From a bacterium (GTDB lineage: Bacteria > Fibrobacterota > Chitinivibrionia > Chitinivibrionales > Chitinivibrionaceae): a stretch of DNA of 40,010 bases. The stretch spans positions 1-40,010 of the forward strand of contig JAIFMU010000084.1 of the NCBI GenBank assembly GCA_020048285.1, written 5' to 3'. The translations under genes were made by a program, and so were the position numbers. Below are positions 5,912-13,328 of the stretch, in pieces. The notes beneath the pieces are model-generated. The model was not told where the DNA came from, did no database searches, and was given only the letters and a program-made list of their open reading frames with translations. Numbering within the stretch: the first letter of the stretch is position 1; each line of letters opens with the position of its first letter.

Positions 5912-5979
5912 TTTTAATTTATTTAATAAAACGCTTGCAATATCGTCAACGGGAGTTTATTGTTTTTTCGGAGGTAACA

Positions 5980-6318
5980 ATGAAACTAAGGGGTGGCGTA
6001 TATGATGGAGCAAAGATGAGAACAGCGTGGCGTAAAGATCTGGTTTTGGCACCCGAGGGGTGGGATTACGTTTACAGAATCGAGAATTCATACCAGACTT
6101 ATCGAAAGACGTACTGCGTGGAGGGTGAACAATACAAGCTCAGAGTGGATAGAATCGTCGAGACACCGAGCTATTATTTTCTCTATGGCCATATTACGGT
6201 AACAGATGCTCAGGGTGCCATGGTTCGGGAAGGTCCTGAAGAAACGAAGAGGAAGAAGCCTTTCGATCTTCCGCAATGGATTATCGATAAACTAGGAGGG
6301 GTGGAATGTACGAAATAA
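5980..6318 (+). CDS. Early protein of unknown function
   Basis: This 112-residue protein starts at the ATG at 5980, behind a strong GGAGGT site; an in-frame extension to 5935 has no ribosome site. It is rich in Tyr and Arg with alternating polar and hydrophobic residues that suggest a beta-rich fold (for example YYFLYGHITVTDAQGAMV). It is the first gene of the rightward early operon and its end overlaps the start of the next gene. I do not recognise the family. Confidence 0.75.
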   Translation: MKLRGGVYDGAKMRTAWRKDLVLAPEGWDYVYRIENSYQTYRKTYCVEGEQYKLRVDRIVETPSYYFLYGHITVTDAQGAMVREGPEETKRKKPFDLPQWIIDKLGGVECTK

Positions 6319-6452
6319 TTGTGGATGGTGAAACTATTGGGTTTGAATATGACAAGACTCAGGCGCATGAAATGGCACTGGAACGAGTGTACCAGCTTCG
6401 GGTGCTGGATAATATAAACGTAGAATGGGAAGTGAGAGAGGTTAGATTATGA
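6306..6452 (+). CDS. 48-residue early protein
   Basis: A short reading frame (MYEIIVDGETIGFEYDKTQA and onward to EVRL) starts behind AGGAGG with 6-nt spacing. It overlaps the end of the preceding gene by 13 bp and its TGA overlaps the ATG of the next gene. The tight packing and ribosome site make it a credible gene. The acidic, beta-strand-like sequence gives no function. Confidence 0.65.
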   Translation: MYEIIVDGETIGFEYDKTQAHEMALERVYQLRVLDNINVEWEVREVRL

Positions 6453-6658
6453 ATTGGGAGAACGGAAAAGCTAAGTATGGGGTGGCAATTGGCGTGCCTG
6501 ATTTGGTTGAAGCGATTAGCACAGGCTGCTTCGATGAACTTGCGAAGGCAGAAGAAGAAGCGATTTATTTAATGCAGAGCTGGGAAGAATTTGGTTATAG
6601 GAAACCACAATCAGCATTTATTTTTGAATGTAAACTAGTTACTGTTTACAACGTATAA
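6449..6658 (+). CDS. Small early protein of unknown function
   Basis: This 69-residue protein is translationally coupled through an ATGA overlap with the preceding gene. The middle is a Glu/Ala-rich helix (FDELAKAEEEAIYLMQSWEE) and the C-terminus is hydrophobic and beta-like. No signal peptide. I do not recognise the family. Confidence 0.65.
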   Translation: MNWENGKAKYGVAIGVPDLVEAISTGCFDELAKAEEEAIYLMQSWEEFGYRKPQSAFIFECKLVTVYNV

Positions 6659-6673
6659 TTTTGGAGTGAAAAA

Positions 6674-6886
6674 ATGGAAAACAAAAGACGGATTACGAAG
6701 ATTGAAAGGTTCTTATTCAATCGGATTGTGCAACTAAAGAACGCCAGGGTGGATTTTAAAAACAGAGAATCCACCCGGAACGTATTGCATCTAAACATGA
6801 CGCTATATATTAGGCTCACTAGCAAGCAAATGCCAACGGTGGAATTAATTGAGAAACTATTACCCGTATTTAAACAGGAGATATAA
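6674..6886 (+). CDS. Small basic early protein
   Basis: This 70-residue, Lys/Arg-rich protein follows a GGAG site. Its sequence is predominantly helical (ITKIERFLFNRIVQLKNARV) and ends LLPVFKQEI. Small basic early phage proteins often bind host proteins or nucleic acids, but there is no motif to support a specific role. The amidase gene begins three bases after its stop. Confidence 0.65.
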   Translation: MENKRRITKIERFLFNRIVQLKNARVDFKNRESTRNVLHLNMTLYIRLTSKQMPTVELIEKLLPVFKQEI

Positions 6887-6888
6887 GA

Positions 6889-7551
6889 ATGAAACGAATC
6901 GCGATTATCGTAGGACATTCACCCAACGCTAAGGGTGCAGTCAATTTTATGAACGTGTCTGAGTATGATTTCAACAAGGCAGTAGCAGAGAAAATACTGC
7001 TGGATCTAGTAGAGTACGATTGTAATGCTAAAATGTTTTTACGCTTGCACGGAATTAGCAACTTGGGTGCCGAAGTTAAGGTTTTCGACCCCGCTTATTC
7101 AGTAGAACTTCACTTCAATTCCAGCGAATATGCTGTGACGGGTGCCCAGACCGAGGTTCTATGTATGCCCTATGTTAATGGTATTGCAGCGGCACAGAAG
7201 TTGGCAGCCGCATTTGAGAAAGAATATAAGTATGGGCTTCGGAATGGTAAGGACATGGGTGCCAAAATCCTTAATCCAGAATCTAGAGGGTGGGGTAATT
7301 TGCATAGTACAGGCAAGAAAGATGCTCTTTTAATCGAGCCAGTTTTCGGCAATACGGCAACAAGTCAGGCTAAAGATTTCTTCAAAAACCCGGACAGATA
7401 TTCTAAATTTTTGTCTGATTATATCGTGAAGGAATTAGGCCTAGTTGCGAAGGATGTCCCACCCGTGCTTCGGAAAGTGGCAAGCACAGATGAGATTCAC
7501 TTAGCTATTAACAACTTAGTAGCGGCACTAGAGAACTACCGCAACGGCTAG
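6889..7551 (+). CDS. N-acetylmuramoyl-L-alanine amidase (endolysin)
   Basis: This 220-residue protein cleaves the bond between MurNAc and the stem peptide of peptidoglycan. It fits the zinc-dependent Amidase_3 fold. The first zinc ligand is His10 in VGHSPN, the second probably Glu25, and the third His75 in ELHFN. The catalytic Glu150 lies in LLIEPVFGN. There is no signal peptide, so export would need a holin. A C-terminal tail after about residue 190 might bind the wall. The start has AGGAGAT upstream. It sits in the early operon, far from the holin candidate at 18.6-18.9 kb, which is unusual for a lysis gene. Its stop codon overlaps that of the convergent primase gene. Confidence 0.85.
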   Translation: MKRIAIIVGHSPNAKGAVNFMNVSEYDFNKAVAEKILLDLVEYDCNAKMFLRLHGISNLGAEVKVFDPAYSVELHFNSSEYAVTGAQTEVLCMPYVNGIAAAQKLAAAFEKEYKYGLRNGKDMGAKILNPESRGWGNLHSTGKKDALLIEPVFGNTATSQAKDFFKNPDRYSKFLSDYIVKELGLVAKDVPPVLRKVASTDEIHLAINNLVAALENYRNG

Positions 7552-9929
7552 AACGCACTACCTTGGGGGGTGCAGAGCTTGAACCCGTTGATGACTCGGT
7601 GGTTTTTACCTTTAATGGAACGAGTTGATGGCCCCACATCTACATCAAAGGTTTCTCTAATGTATGTCCTCGTCAGTCGTCCAAACTGGCGAGCACCAAC
7701 TGGAAATGTGTTATATGTGTCTTTGCAATGATCAAGATATATTTTGTAAAGTGTATTTGTAATAACATAAGCATCAGTGCTACCTGACTGGATGAATAGG
7801 CCATCGAAGAAATCACCTAGCGAGCTTTCGTTTCGATACTCATTAAGAGCTTGAGTCATACGAGCAGCTTCGGTAAAACCTTTCTGGGTGCGATATCTGT
7901 AATAAGCCTCGATGATGATGTTTAGCACCCCTGGGAGTTCCTCAAGAAGCTTGTATTTGAGCTGTTTGTCCATGTTCTTACCAGAGAAGCGTGCATTGAA
8001 TGGAACGATGATGAATCGGCGCCACATTCCGTAAGTCTGGTCATGATTCTTTGGTAGTTCATTGGCTGCAACGATGATTTTGGCACGGTTTCGGACGGCA
8101 AAGGGTGGTTTATATACGACTTTAACCGTTACCTCTCCACCGGACACGATATTTTTAAAGTGGGATGAATCGACAAAGCTGTTAGTAGGGGTTTCTTCCG
8201 AGAGGTTGAACATCTTTCCCTGTAGACTAGCAGCTTGCTGCGAATCTGAGAACTGGGACAGATTCAGAATCGAGTACCCCTGGCGACCGACTAGAGCTTT
8301 GACAACATCAAGCAGGGTGCTTTTTCCGTTTGCACCGTCGCCGAGCAGGATAAGGGCCTTTTGCTCAAGGCAATCAACGTCAGTTAGGGAGTAGGCTATA
8401 AACTCCATGAGTAGCTGAGAGATGTGGATGTCATTCATGGTTATTTGCTCCATGAATGTATCGAATCTGGGTGCAATAGCTGTTGGATCGTACTCGTAAT
8501 CGGTGACGTAACGGAAAGCATGATCAGGAGAATGAGGAAGGATCTTCGCCACCGGGCCAGTCAGATCCAGCACCCCGTTCTGGAGGTTTATCTGCATAGC
8601 GGTGGAAGTCTCGAAGAAATCATTGGAGCGTCCGTTTGTCCGGTGGATCTTGGCGAGAAACTCCTTGGCAATTGCCTCGGTTGGTTTGGGGTCGAAGTGT
8701 TCTTCAGCGAAGCGTTTTGGGTGGATATCTAGCAAAGTTTCCCAGTGTTTGCCATTGAAGATATAGATTTGAGAGTTTTCGTCGGTTATGTACTGGTAAT
8801 GAAGACCGAAGAACTTACACATATCATCGTAGTTAGGGGTGGTTTTGGTGATTTGTCCGGTTTTTTCGTTGAATTTGACGTTATAGAACCCAGTTGACTG
8901 GGTGCGAATGTAGTCCTCAGAGCGGATAGTTATAGGAGAAACTTCCTTTTGATAATGTGGACAGGTACGGCACCCCTCCCATAAGGTATCGATGTTTTTA
9001 CACGTTCTAGGCCCTGCGTTCTTTATGGCGTAGTTGATCTTGATAGCGGTGTCCCGATGGTTGTAGTTAGGGGATTTTTCGCTCAGAGCGTGGGATAACT
9101 CCACCCCGTCATCTAAGCGGGCGGTTATCGATAGCATGGCATACCACGCCGGCTCACTAATCTGCTCAGGGTGGTTCTTGCAGTGTTTGAGGAAATCGCA
9201 CCCTTCAAGGACTGCTTTCGTATCGGGTGCCGGGAACCGAGTCAGCTGTTGGGTGGAGATTTCTTCAGTGTTGGAAATGATGGGTATCTTCGTTATGGTT
9301 TCGAGACTGTAATCTTTCTGGACAACGATGTTTTTTTGGATTAAAAAAGCATCACGCACGATATTTTTGTTTGGGTAGCCCGTGTCAGGTGTTTTCTTGT
9401 TTGTTGTATATGGTAGACGCATCAAACGCGCTGGGGACCACACGCTGGAGTCCGTTTTTCCATCCAATTTTTCAGATTCCAGTGCGTGGTTTATCAGCTC
9501 ACACACAAGAGCATATTGGGACATGGTTGCTTTAAAGTAATCTTTATCAGTGATAGTTATATCCGACTCGACTAGATACTGTAGACCATTTCCAGAGCAT
9601 ACGATTCCAACTTCCTCAAATTTTAGACCTAGCACCCCTAGAATGATTGGGTGGTACTCGTCGATTCTGGTCAGATCAATGTTGTCGATGTCGAATGGAA
9701 TAGTTGTCTGAGTGAGCATCTTGCACCCTGGGGCCTCATGGCATTCAGCGGTGGTATAGAACAAGTTCCATCGTTCCTCTTGTGGGATTTTTCCCATGAT
9801 AATCTCAAGGTTTGCAAAGAGATCAGGAACCGATTTAGCACGCCATTTCTTGTCGAAGAATGAATGAACTGATTTGTAGGCGTTGATTTTAGCATTGAAG
9901 ATTTGTCTGAGTCCAAGAATCTGAATCAT
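7548..9929 (-). CDS. Primase-helicase: AEP-type primase domain plus D5/SF3 helicase
   Basis: This 793-residue protein would make primers and unwind DNA at the phage fork. The N-terminal third shows archaeo-eukaryotic primase features: an Asp-x-Asp pair in FDIDNID (80-82), a GNGLQYLV segment (113-120) and basic residues in SPARLMRLPY. Cysteines at about 244, 250, 310, 320 and 323 could bind zinc. The superfamily 3 helicase follows: Walker A GDGANGKST (530-538), Walker B-like FNLSEET (574-580), sensor IIVAANELP (618-626) and arginine-finger segment WRRF (636-639). The end resembles the D5/P4 C-terminal winged helix. A ribosome site AAGGAT precedes the ATG. It is the only leftward gene in the 6-16.7 kb replication arm. 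Confidence 0.92.
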   Translation of the reverse strand: MIQILGLRQIFNAKINAYKSVHSFFDKKWRAKSVPDLFANLEIIMGKIPQEERWNLFYTTAECHEAPGCKMLTQTTIPFDIDNIDLTRIDEYHPIILGVLGLKFEEVGIVCSGNGLQYLVESDITITDKDYFKATMSQYALVCELINHALESEKLDGKTDSSVWSPARLMRLPYTTNKKTPDTGYPNKNIVRDAFLIQKNIVVQKDYSLETITKIPIISNTEEISTQQLTRFPAPDTKAVLEGCDFLKHCKNHPEQISEPAWYAMLSITARLDDGVELSHALSEKSPNYNHRDTAIKINYAIKNAGPRTCKNIDTLWEGCRTCPHYQKEVSPITIRSEDYIRTQSTGFYNVKFNEKTGQITKTTPNYDDMCKFFGLHYQYITDENSQIYIFNGKHWETLLDIHPKRFAEEHFDPKPTEAIAKEFLAKIHRTNGRSNDFFETSTAMQINLQNGVLDLTGPVAKILPHSPDHAFRYVTDYEYDPTAIAPRFDTFMEQITMNDIHISQLLMEFIAYSLTDVDCLEQKALILLGDGANGKSTLLDVVKALVGRQGYSILNLSQFSDSQQAASLQGKMFNLSEETPTNSFVDSSHFKNIVSGGEVTVKVVYKPPFAVRNRAKIIVAANELPKNHDQTYGMWRRFIIVPFNARFSGKNMDKQLKYKLLEELPGVLNIIIEAYYRYRTQKGFTEAARMTQALNEYRNESSLGDFFDGLFIQSGSTDAYVITNTLYKIYLDHCKDTYNTFPVGARQFGRLTRTYIRETFDVDVGPSTRSIKGKNHRVINGFKLCTPQGSAF

Positions 9930-9959
9930 GTTAAATCCTTTTAAAGTGGTAGGAAAAAA

Positions 9960-9989
9960 ATATTAATTTTTTGCTTGCTATTCTGTCAA
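9960..9989 (-). promoter_or_regulatory. Candidate promoter of the primase-helicase gene
   Basis: On the minus strand TTGACA (9989-9984) lies 18 bp from TAATAT (9965-9960), about 30 nt before the ATG. The -35 is perfect and the -10 moderate. It sits in the divergent gap shared with the SNF2 helicase gene. Confidence 0.45.
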
Positions 9990-10010
9990 TCGAAAGTTAA
10001 ATATTTCTTT

Positions 10011-11432
10011 ATGGAATATTTAGGAGAACCGACACCTTATCAAAGAGAACTTGTGGAATTATCATCGAAAATTCCACACGTTGGACTATTGTGGGATGCA
10101 GGGGTGGGAAAGACTTACGCCGTCATTCATGCCTTACGCTGGCACTATAATCTTAATCAACGTGTTATGAAAACAGTTATTTTTTCACCTTTGGTAACTT
10201 TATGGAACTGGCGAGATGAATTTGTTAAGTTCTCCAAAGTAGCGAATCATGTTCATGTCATTGATAAAAAGGGTGCCAAACGAATCGAACAAATAGAGGA
10301 TCTTCTAGAGAAAGATTGCATCATGATCTTAAACTGGGAGGCCATTCGCACCCCAAAGATATATGAACAGATTCAGAGATTCGGCGCCGAGATTCTTATT
10401 GGCGATGAGATGCATTTGATTAAAAGCTATAAATCATCAACTGCCAAGAGTGCGGTGGTAATTGCTGATGATGTTCGCCGTAGGAATGGCAGAGTTTTCG
10501 GCATGACAGGCACAGCTATTCTAAATAGCGTGCAGGATATTTTCATGCAATACAGATTCTTGGACGGTGGCACCCTGTTTGGTAAAAACTTTTTTACCTT
10601 CCGAAATGTTTATATGGTCGATAAAAATGCTTCATGGACTGGAGCTAAAAAATTCCCAGATTGGCGTCCACGGGTGGAGAAATTTGCCGAACTGACTGAG
10701 AAAATTTACAAAATATCCACTCAGGTGAGTAAGAAAACAGCTCTTCCATATTTACCTGACCTTGTTGAAGAAAACCGATATGTTGAACTATCGCCAGAAC
10801 AATCACGTTTATATAAAGACATGAAGCGCGACTATATTGCCTGGGTGGATTCTCAGAGCGTAGTCGTAGCACAACTGGCATTAACGAAACTTCTTCGGCT
10901 TCAACAAATAGTCTGTGGTCATGTTAATGATGAAATGGGTGCAGTTCATTTTATCAAAGATAACCCACGCATTAAAGTATTAGAAGAACTTGTATTAGAT
11001 TTAATTTCTCAGCACAAAGTTATTATCTGGCACACATTCAAAGCTGATGCAAAGTTGATCGGTGACATGTTAGAAGCTAATAAAGTGCAACATGTTTACA
11101 TTAACGGCACCCAAGACCTTAAAGCTAAACATGAGGCGATGGTGGACTTCAATACAAATGACAATTGTCGTGTTCTAGTAGGCAATCGCCGAGCCGGTGG
11201 GATAGGCATTAATTTAATCGCAGCTGATTATTCCATTATCTATAGCCGTAACTTCTCACTAGGAGAAGAGGAACAAAGCAAGGCCAGAAACTATAGGCGT
11301 GGTTCAGAGATCCATGAAAAAATTATAAAGATTGATTTAATTGCAAAAGAAACTATTGACGAAACGCTTGCAGAAGCGTTAAGGTCTAAAACTAATCTTG
11401 CAGATAGTATTCTGCATTCACTTAAGGAGTAA
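10011..11432 (+). CDS. SNF2/superfamily 2 DNA helicase or translocase
   Basis: This 473-residue ATP-dependent DNA translocase has Walker A DAGVGKT (29-35), motif II DEMH (132-135), motif III GMTGTA (about 164-169) and a C-terminal RecA lobe. That lobe includes RRAGGIGINLIAADYSII and motif VI-like QSKARNYRRG. This is the SNF2-type arrangement common in phage replication modules, where it is often found near a VRR-NUC nuclease, as here. I start it at the ATG at 10011; a TTG at 9975 would add 12 residues. Neither start has a Shine-Dalgarno site. It is the first gene of the rightward replication operon, and its stop lies inside the AAGGAGTAAAAATG junction with the next gene. Confidence 0.9.
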   Translation: MEYLGEPTPYQRELVELSSKIPHVGLLWDAGVGKTYAVIHALRWHYNLNQRVMKTVIFSPLVTLWNWRDEFVKFSKVANHVHVIDKKGAKRIEQIEDLLEKDCIMILNWEAIRTPKIYEQIQRFGAEILIGDEMHLIKSYKSSTAKSAVVIADDVRRRNGRVFGMTGTAILNSVQDIFMQYRFLDGGTLFGKNFFTFRNVYMVDKNASWTGAKKFPDWRPRVEKFAELTEKIYKISTQVSKKTALPYLPDLVEENRYVELSPEQSRLYKDMKRDYIAWVDSQSVVVAQLALTKLLRLQQIVCGHVNDEMGAVHFIKDNPRIKVLEELVLDLISQHKVIIWHTFKADAKLIGDMLEANKVQHVYINGTQDLKAKHEAMVDFNTNDNCRVLVGNRRAGGIGINLIAADYSIIYSRNFSLGEEEQSKARNYRRGSEIHEKIIKIDLIAKETIDETLAEALRSKTNLADSILHSLKE

Positions 11433-11434
11433 AA

Positions 11435-11842
11435 ATGATTGGAAGTTTGGTAAACGTCACCCATATTGATGGAAATGAACTTGTAGATATTGTGAAGTTG
11501 AAAGAAAAAGTTAGTGAAGACTATAGTGATGGCATCATGCCATTACAATTGGCGCAATGGTTTGAGGATCACGTTCGCCCACACAAACATATTTATGTGC
11601 GTCATGACGTTGATTCTATTTCTTTCACGATGATGACAGAACCCGCAAGTGAAGGCGGTAAGGGGTGCCAATTTACCGCCCTTATTGAAACAGCTCTTAT
11701 CATGTTGCAATCTTTAAACAAGAGGTATCCGTGTATGGAAAATTCTATAACAATTACAAAATTACAAGAGGCCCTTTTTTGGCAAGAACAACGAACAAAA
11801 GACAGACTTCAACGCGGTGTTGAAGGACATAACAAGGAGTAA
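11435..11842 (+). CDS. Protein with an Acb2-like C-terminal helical segment
   Basis: This is a 135-residue protein. Residues 1-75 form an unrecognised N-terminal region. Residues about 80-135 run as a helix (FTALIETALIMLQSLNKRYP), a short turn, then ENSITITKLQEALFWQEQRT followed by KDRLQRGVEG. The helix, turn and 'TKLxEAxxW' pattern recalls the Acb2/Tad1-type hairpin family. Acb2 proteins are phage cyclic-nucleotide sponges that block CBASS and Thoeris signalling. The resemblance is from memory of the motif and needs a profile search. It lies between the SNF2 helicase and a small coiled-coil gene, so a replication role is the alternative. AAGGAG precedes the start. Confidence 0.75.
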   Translation: MIGSLVNVTHIDGNELVDIVKLKEKVSEDYSDGIMPLQLAQWFEDHVRPHKHIYVRHDVDSISFTMMTEPASEGGKGCQFTALIETALIMLQSLNKRYPCMENSITITKLQEALFWQEQRTKDRLQRGVEGHNKE

Positions 11843-11844
11843 AA

Positions 11845-12318
11845 ATGCAAACAGTGAATCTCGAAGCGTGGGAAAATGAAACCACCCATGAGGCAATTTC
11901 AGTTGATGCTTTAGACAAAGCTATGCGTGACTATGAAGAAGCACGTAGTGTTTATGAAGAAGCTAAACATATTGCAGATGAAAAGCACGCTACTAGCGAA
12001 GTTAGGAAAGTTGAGTTAATTGATCTATTAGAGCGTGCAGGTAAACGGAATTGGAACCTAGACGGGGTGGGAAAAGTCTCAATTGCTGAGAAATTAACCG
12101 TCAAAGTACCCGCAGATTTAGACAAAAAGAAAGAAATGCTCCAGTATTTCCGCACCCTGGGTGAGGATCGTTATCTGGCAATGGTATCTGTCAACTTCAT
12201 GACCCTAAATGCCTATTACAAGCAAGAACTGGAGCAGAATCCCCAGTTTAGGGTGCCGGGGTGTGAAGAAGGCGCAGTGGAAAAAACATTAAGATTGAAC
12301 CGTAGTAAACGGGTATAG
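11845..12318 (+). CDS. Replication-operon protein with an N-terminal coiled coil, unknown function
   Basis: This 157-residue protein starts behind the same AAGGAGTAAAAATG junction as the previous gene. Residues about 20-65 are a charged helix likely to form a coiled coil (ALDKAMRDYEEARSVYEEAK). The rest is a mixed domain ending in the basic stretch RLNRSKRV. It is always cytosolic by composition. Its neighbours are the SNF2 helicase module and the candidate ssDNA-binding protein, so a DNA-replication accessory role is plausible but unproven. Confidence 0.75.
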   Translation: MQTVNLEAWENETTHEAISVDALDKAMRDYEEARSVYEEAKHIADEKHATSEVRKVELIDLLERAGKRNWNLDGVGKVSIAEKLTVKVPADLDKKKEMLQYFRTLGEDRYLAMVSVNFMTLNAYYKQELEQNPQFRVPGCEEGAVEKTLRLNRSKRV

Positions 12319-12335
12319 TAACAAAGGAATAAGAA

Positions 12336-13091
12336 ATGAGTAAAAAAGAAGTAGTTGTGAAACAAGAATCAAGTTTAACTGTTGCCACCCAAGGGGTGGA
12401 GGATTGGGGTTCTCCCGAGATTGGCTCGCAAGATATCCTGATTCCCAAAATCCTGGTCATGCAAGGACTTTCTCAGTTTGTTGCCGATGGAGCTGCATCA
12501 ATCGGAGATTTCAGAGATTCAGTATCGGGTGCCTTACTCGGCAATCTCACCACCCCCATCAAGTTTATCCCTGTCCACATTGATAAGACTTGGGTGCTTT
12601 CTAAGAAAATCGGGGACAGATTCAAGTACCAAACAATGATCCCAGTGACTCGGGATAATGAGAGTATGGAATGGGAATACACTGATGAGGAAGGGGTGCT
12701 GTGTCGCCGTGACTATACCATGACATGCTACTGCCTCTTGCCTGGGGATATTGAAGCTGGATTACCTATGCCGTACACGATCAGCTTTAGAAGAACCTCC
12801 ATGCGTGCAGGAAAGAAGCTCTTCACTCAGATGTACATTCGGAATCGTCAATCTGGGCAAGTGCCACCCGCTGTAATCATGGAACTATCTGCGAAGCGAG
12901 AGAAAAATGACCAGGGAACGTACATGGTTTTAGACGTTGCACCCGTCAAAGCTGCAAGTCCCTTAGAAATAAACTCAGCGTTTGAACTCTATAAAACCAT
13001 CCAGGGTGGGAATGTCCGAGTAGATCACTCTGATCTAGAATCGGAAGCACCTGCACCCGTAGTTGATCGACCTCTATCTAACCAATTCTAA
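12336..13091 (+). CDS. Candidate single-stranded DNA-binding or DNA-maintenance protein
   Basis: This 251-residue protein starts behind AAAGGAATAAGA. After a charged N-terminus comes SQDILIPKILVMQGLSQFV, a segment I associate with a widespread phage family found in replication operons. A beta-rich central part follows (residues about 60-200), then an acidic and Pro-rich tail (DHSDLESEAPAPVV) ending in a terminal aromatic (SNQF). An acidic tail with a terminal Phe is a hallmark of phage and bacterial SSBs such as T7 gp2.5. I infer ssDNA binding from this and the position before the polymerase; no OB-fold motif can be proven by eye. Confidence 0.55.
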   Translation: MSKKEVVVKQESSLTVATQGVEDWGSPEIGSQDILIPKILVMQGLSQFVADGAASIGDFRDSVSGALLGNLTTPIKFIPVHIDKTWVLSKKIGDRFKYQTMIPVTRDNESMEWEYTDEEGVLCRRDYTMTCYCLLPGDIEAGLPMPYTISFRRTSMRAGKKLFTQMYIRNRQSGQVPPAVIMELSAKREKNDQGTYMVLDVAPVKAASPLEINSAFELYKTIQGGNVRVDHSDLESEAPAPVVDRPLSNQF

Positions 13092-13097
13092 CTAACC

Positions 13098-13117
13098 AGG
13101 GTGGGGCAACCCACCCT
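13098..13117 (+). promoter_or_regulatory. Intercistronic hairpin built from two inverted GGGTGG motifs
   Basis: AGGGTGGG and CCCACCCT form a perfect 8-bp stem around the tetraloop GCAA (GNRA type). It lies 7 bp after the stop of the candidate SSB gene and 3 bp before the GGAG ribosome site of the next gene. There is no following T tract, so it is more likely an mRNA-stability or translation element than a terminator. Confidence 0.7.
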
Positions 13118-13129
13118 TATGGAGCTTTT

Positions 13130-13327
13130 ATGTACGAAGATGAATTGAAAACTGACTTGAAATTAATTCCTAGAAAAGATCAAACATGTACTTTTTACTG
13201 TCGAGGCGTAAAGACAAAGAACAAGAATTTCGCATTAGCAGAAGCGAAACGCCTTCGGTATAGCACAATTGGAAAGTACATTGATGCCCTGCTTGAGTAC
13301 AGAAGAACACTTAAACAAGAAGAGTAA
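13130..13327 (+). CDS. 65-residue basic protein upstream of DNA polymerase
   Basis: A small Lys/Arg-rich protein (MYEDELKTDLKLIPRKDQ and onward) starting behind GGAG. The second half is helical (FALAEAKRLRYSTIGKYIDA). It ends one base before the polymerase ATG, so the two are co-translated. The hairpin at 13098-13117 lies directly upstream. The function is unknown. Confidence 0.7.
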   Translation: MYEDELKTDLKLIPRKDQTCTFYCRGVKTKNKNFALAEAKRLRYSTIGKYIDALLEYRRTLKQEE

Positions 13328-13328
13328 A

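Larger units (their letters stand above)
5518..5979. other. Divergent control region between leftward and rightward early genes
   Basis: No gene is seen in this stretch of about 460 bp. It holds a good rightward promoter (5651-5679), a GGGTGGGG motif near 5709 and copy 3 of the TATGAYAGTGGAG element at 5885. It also holds a possible leftward promoter, TTGACG (5949-5944) with 17 bp to TTAAAT (5926-5921). The AT-rich stretch 5800-5935 is unremarkable otherwise. Confidence 0.6.
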
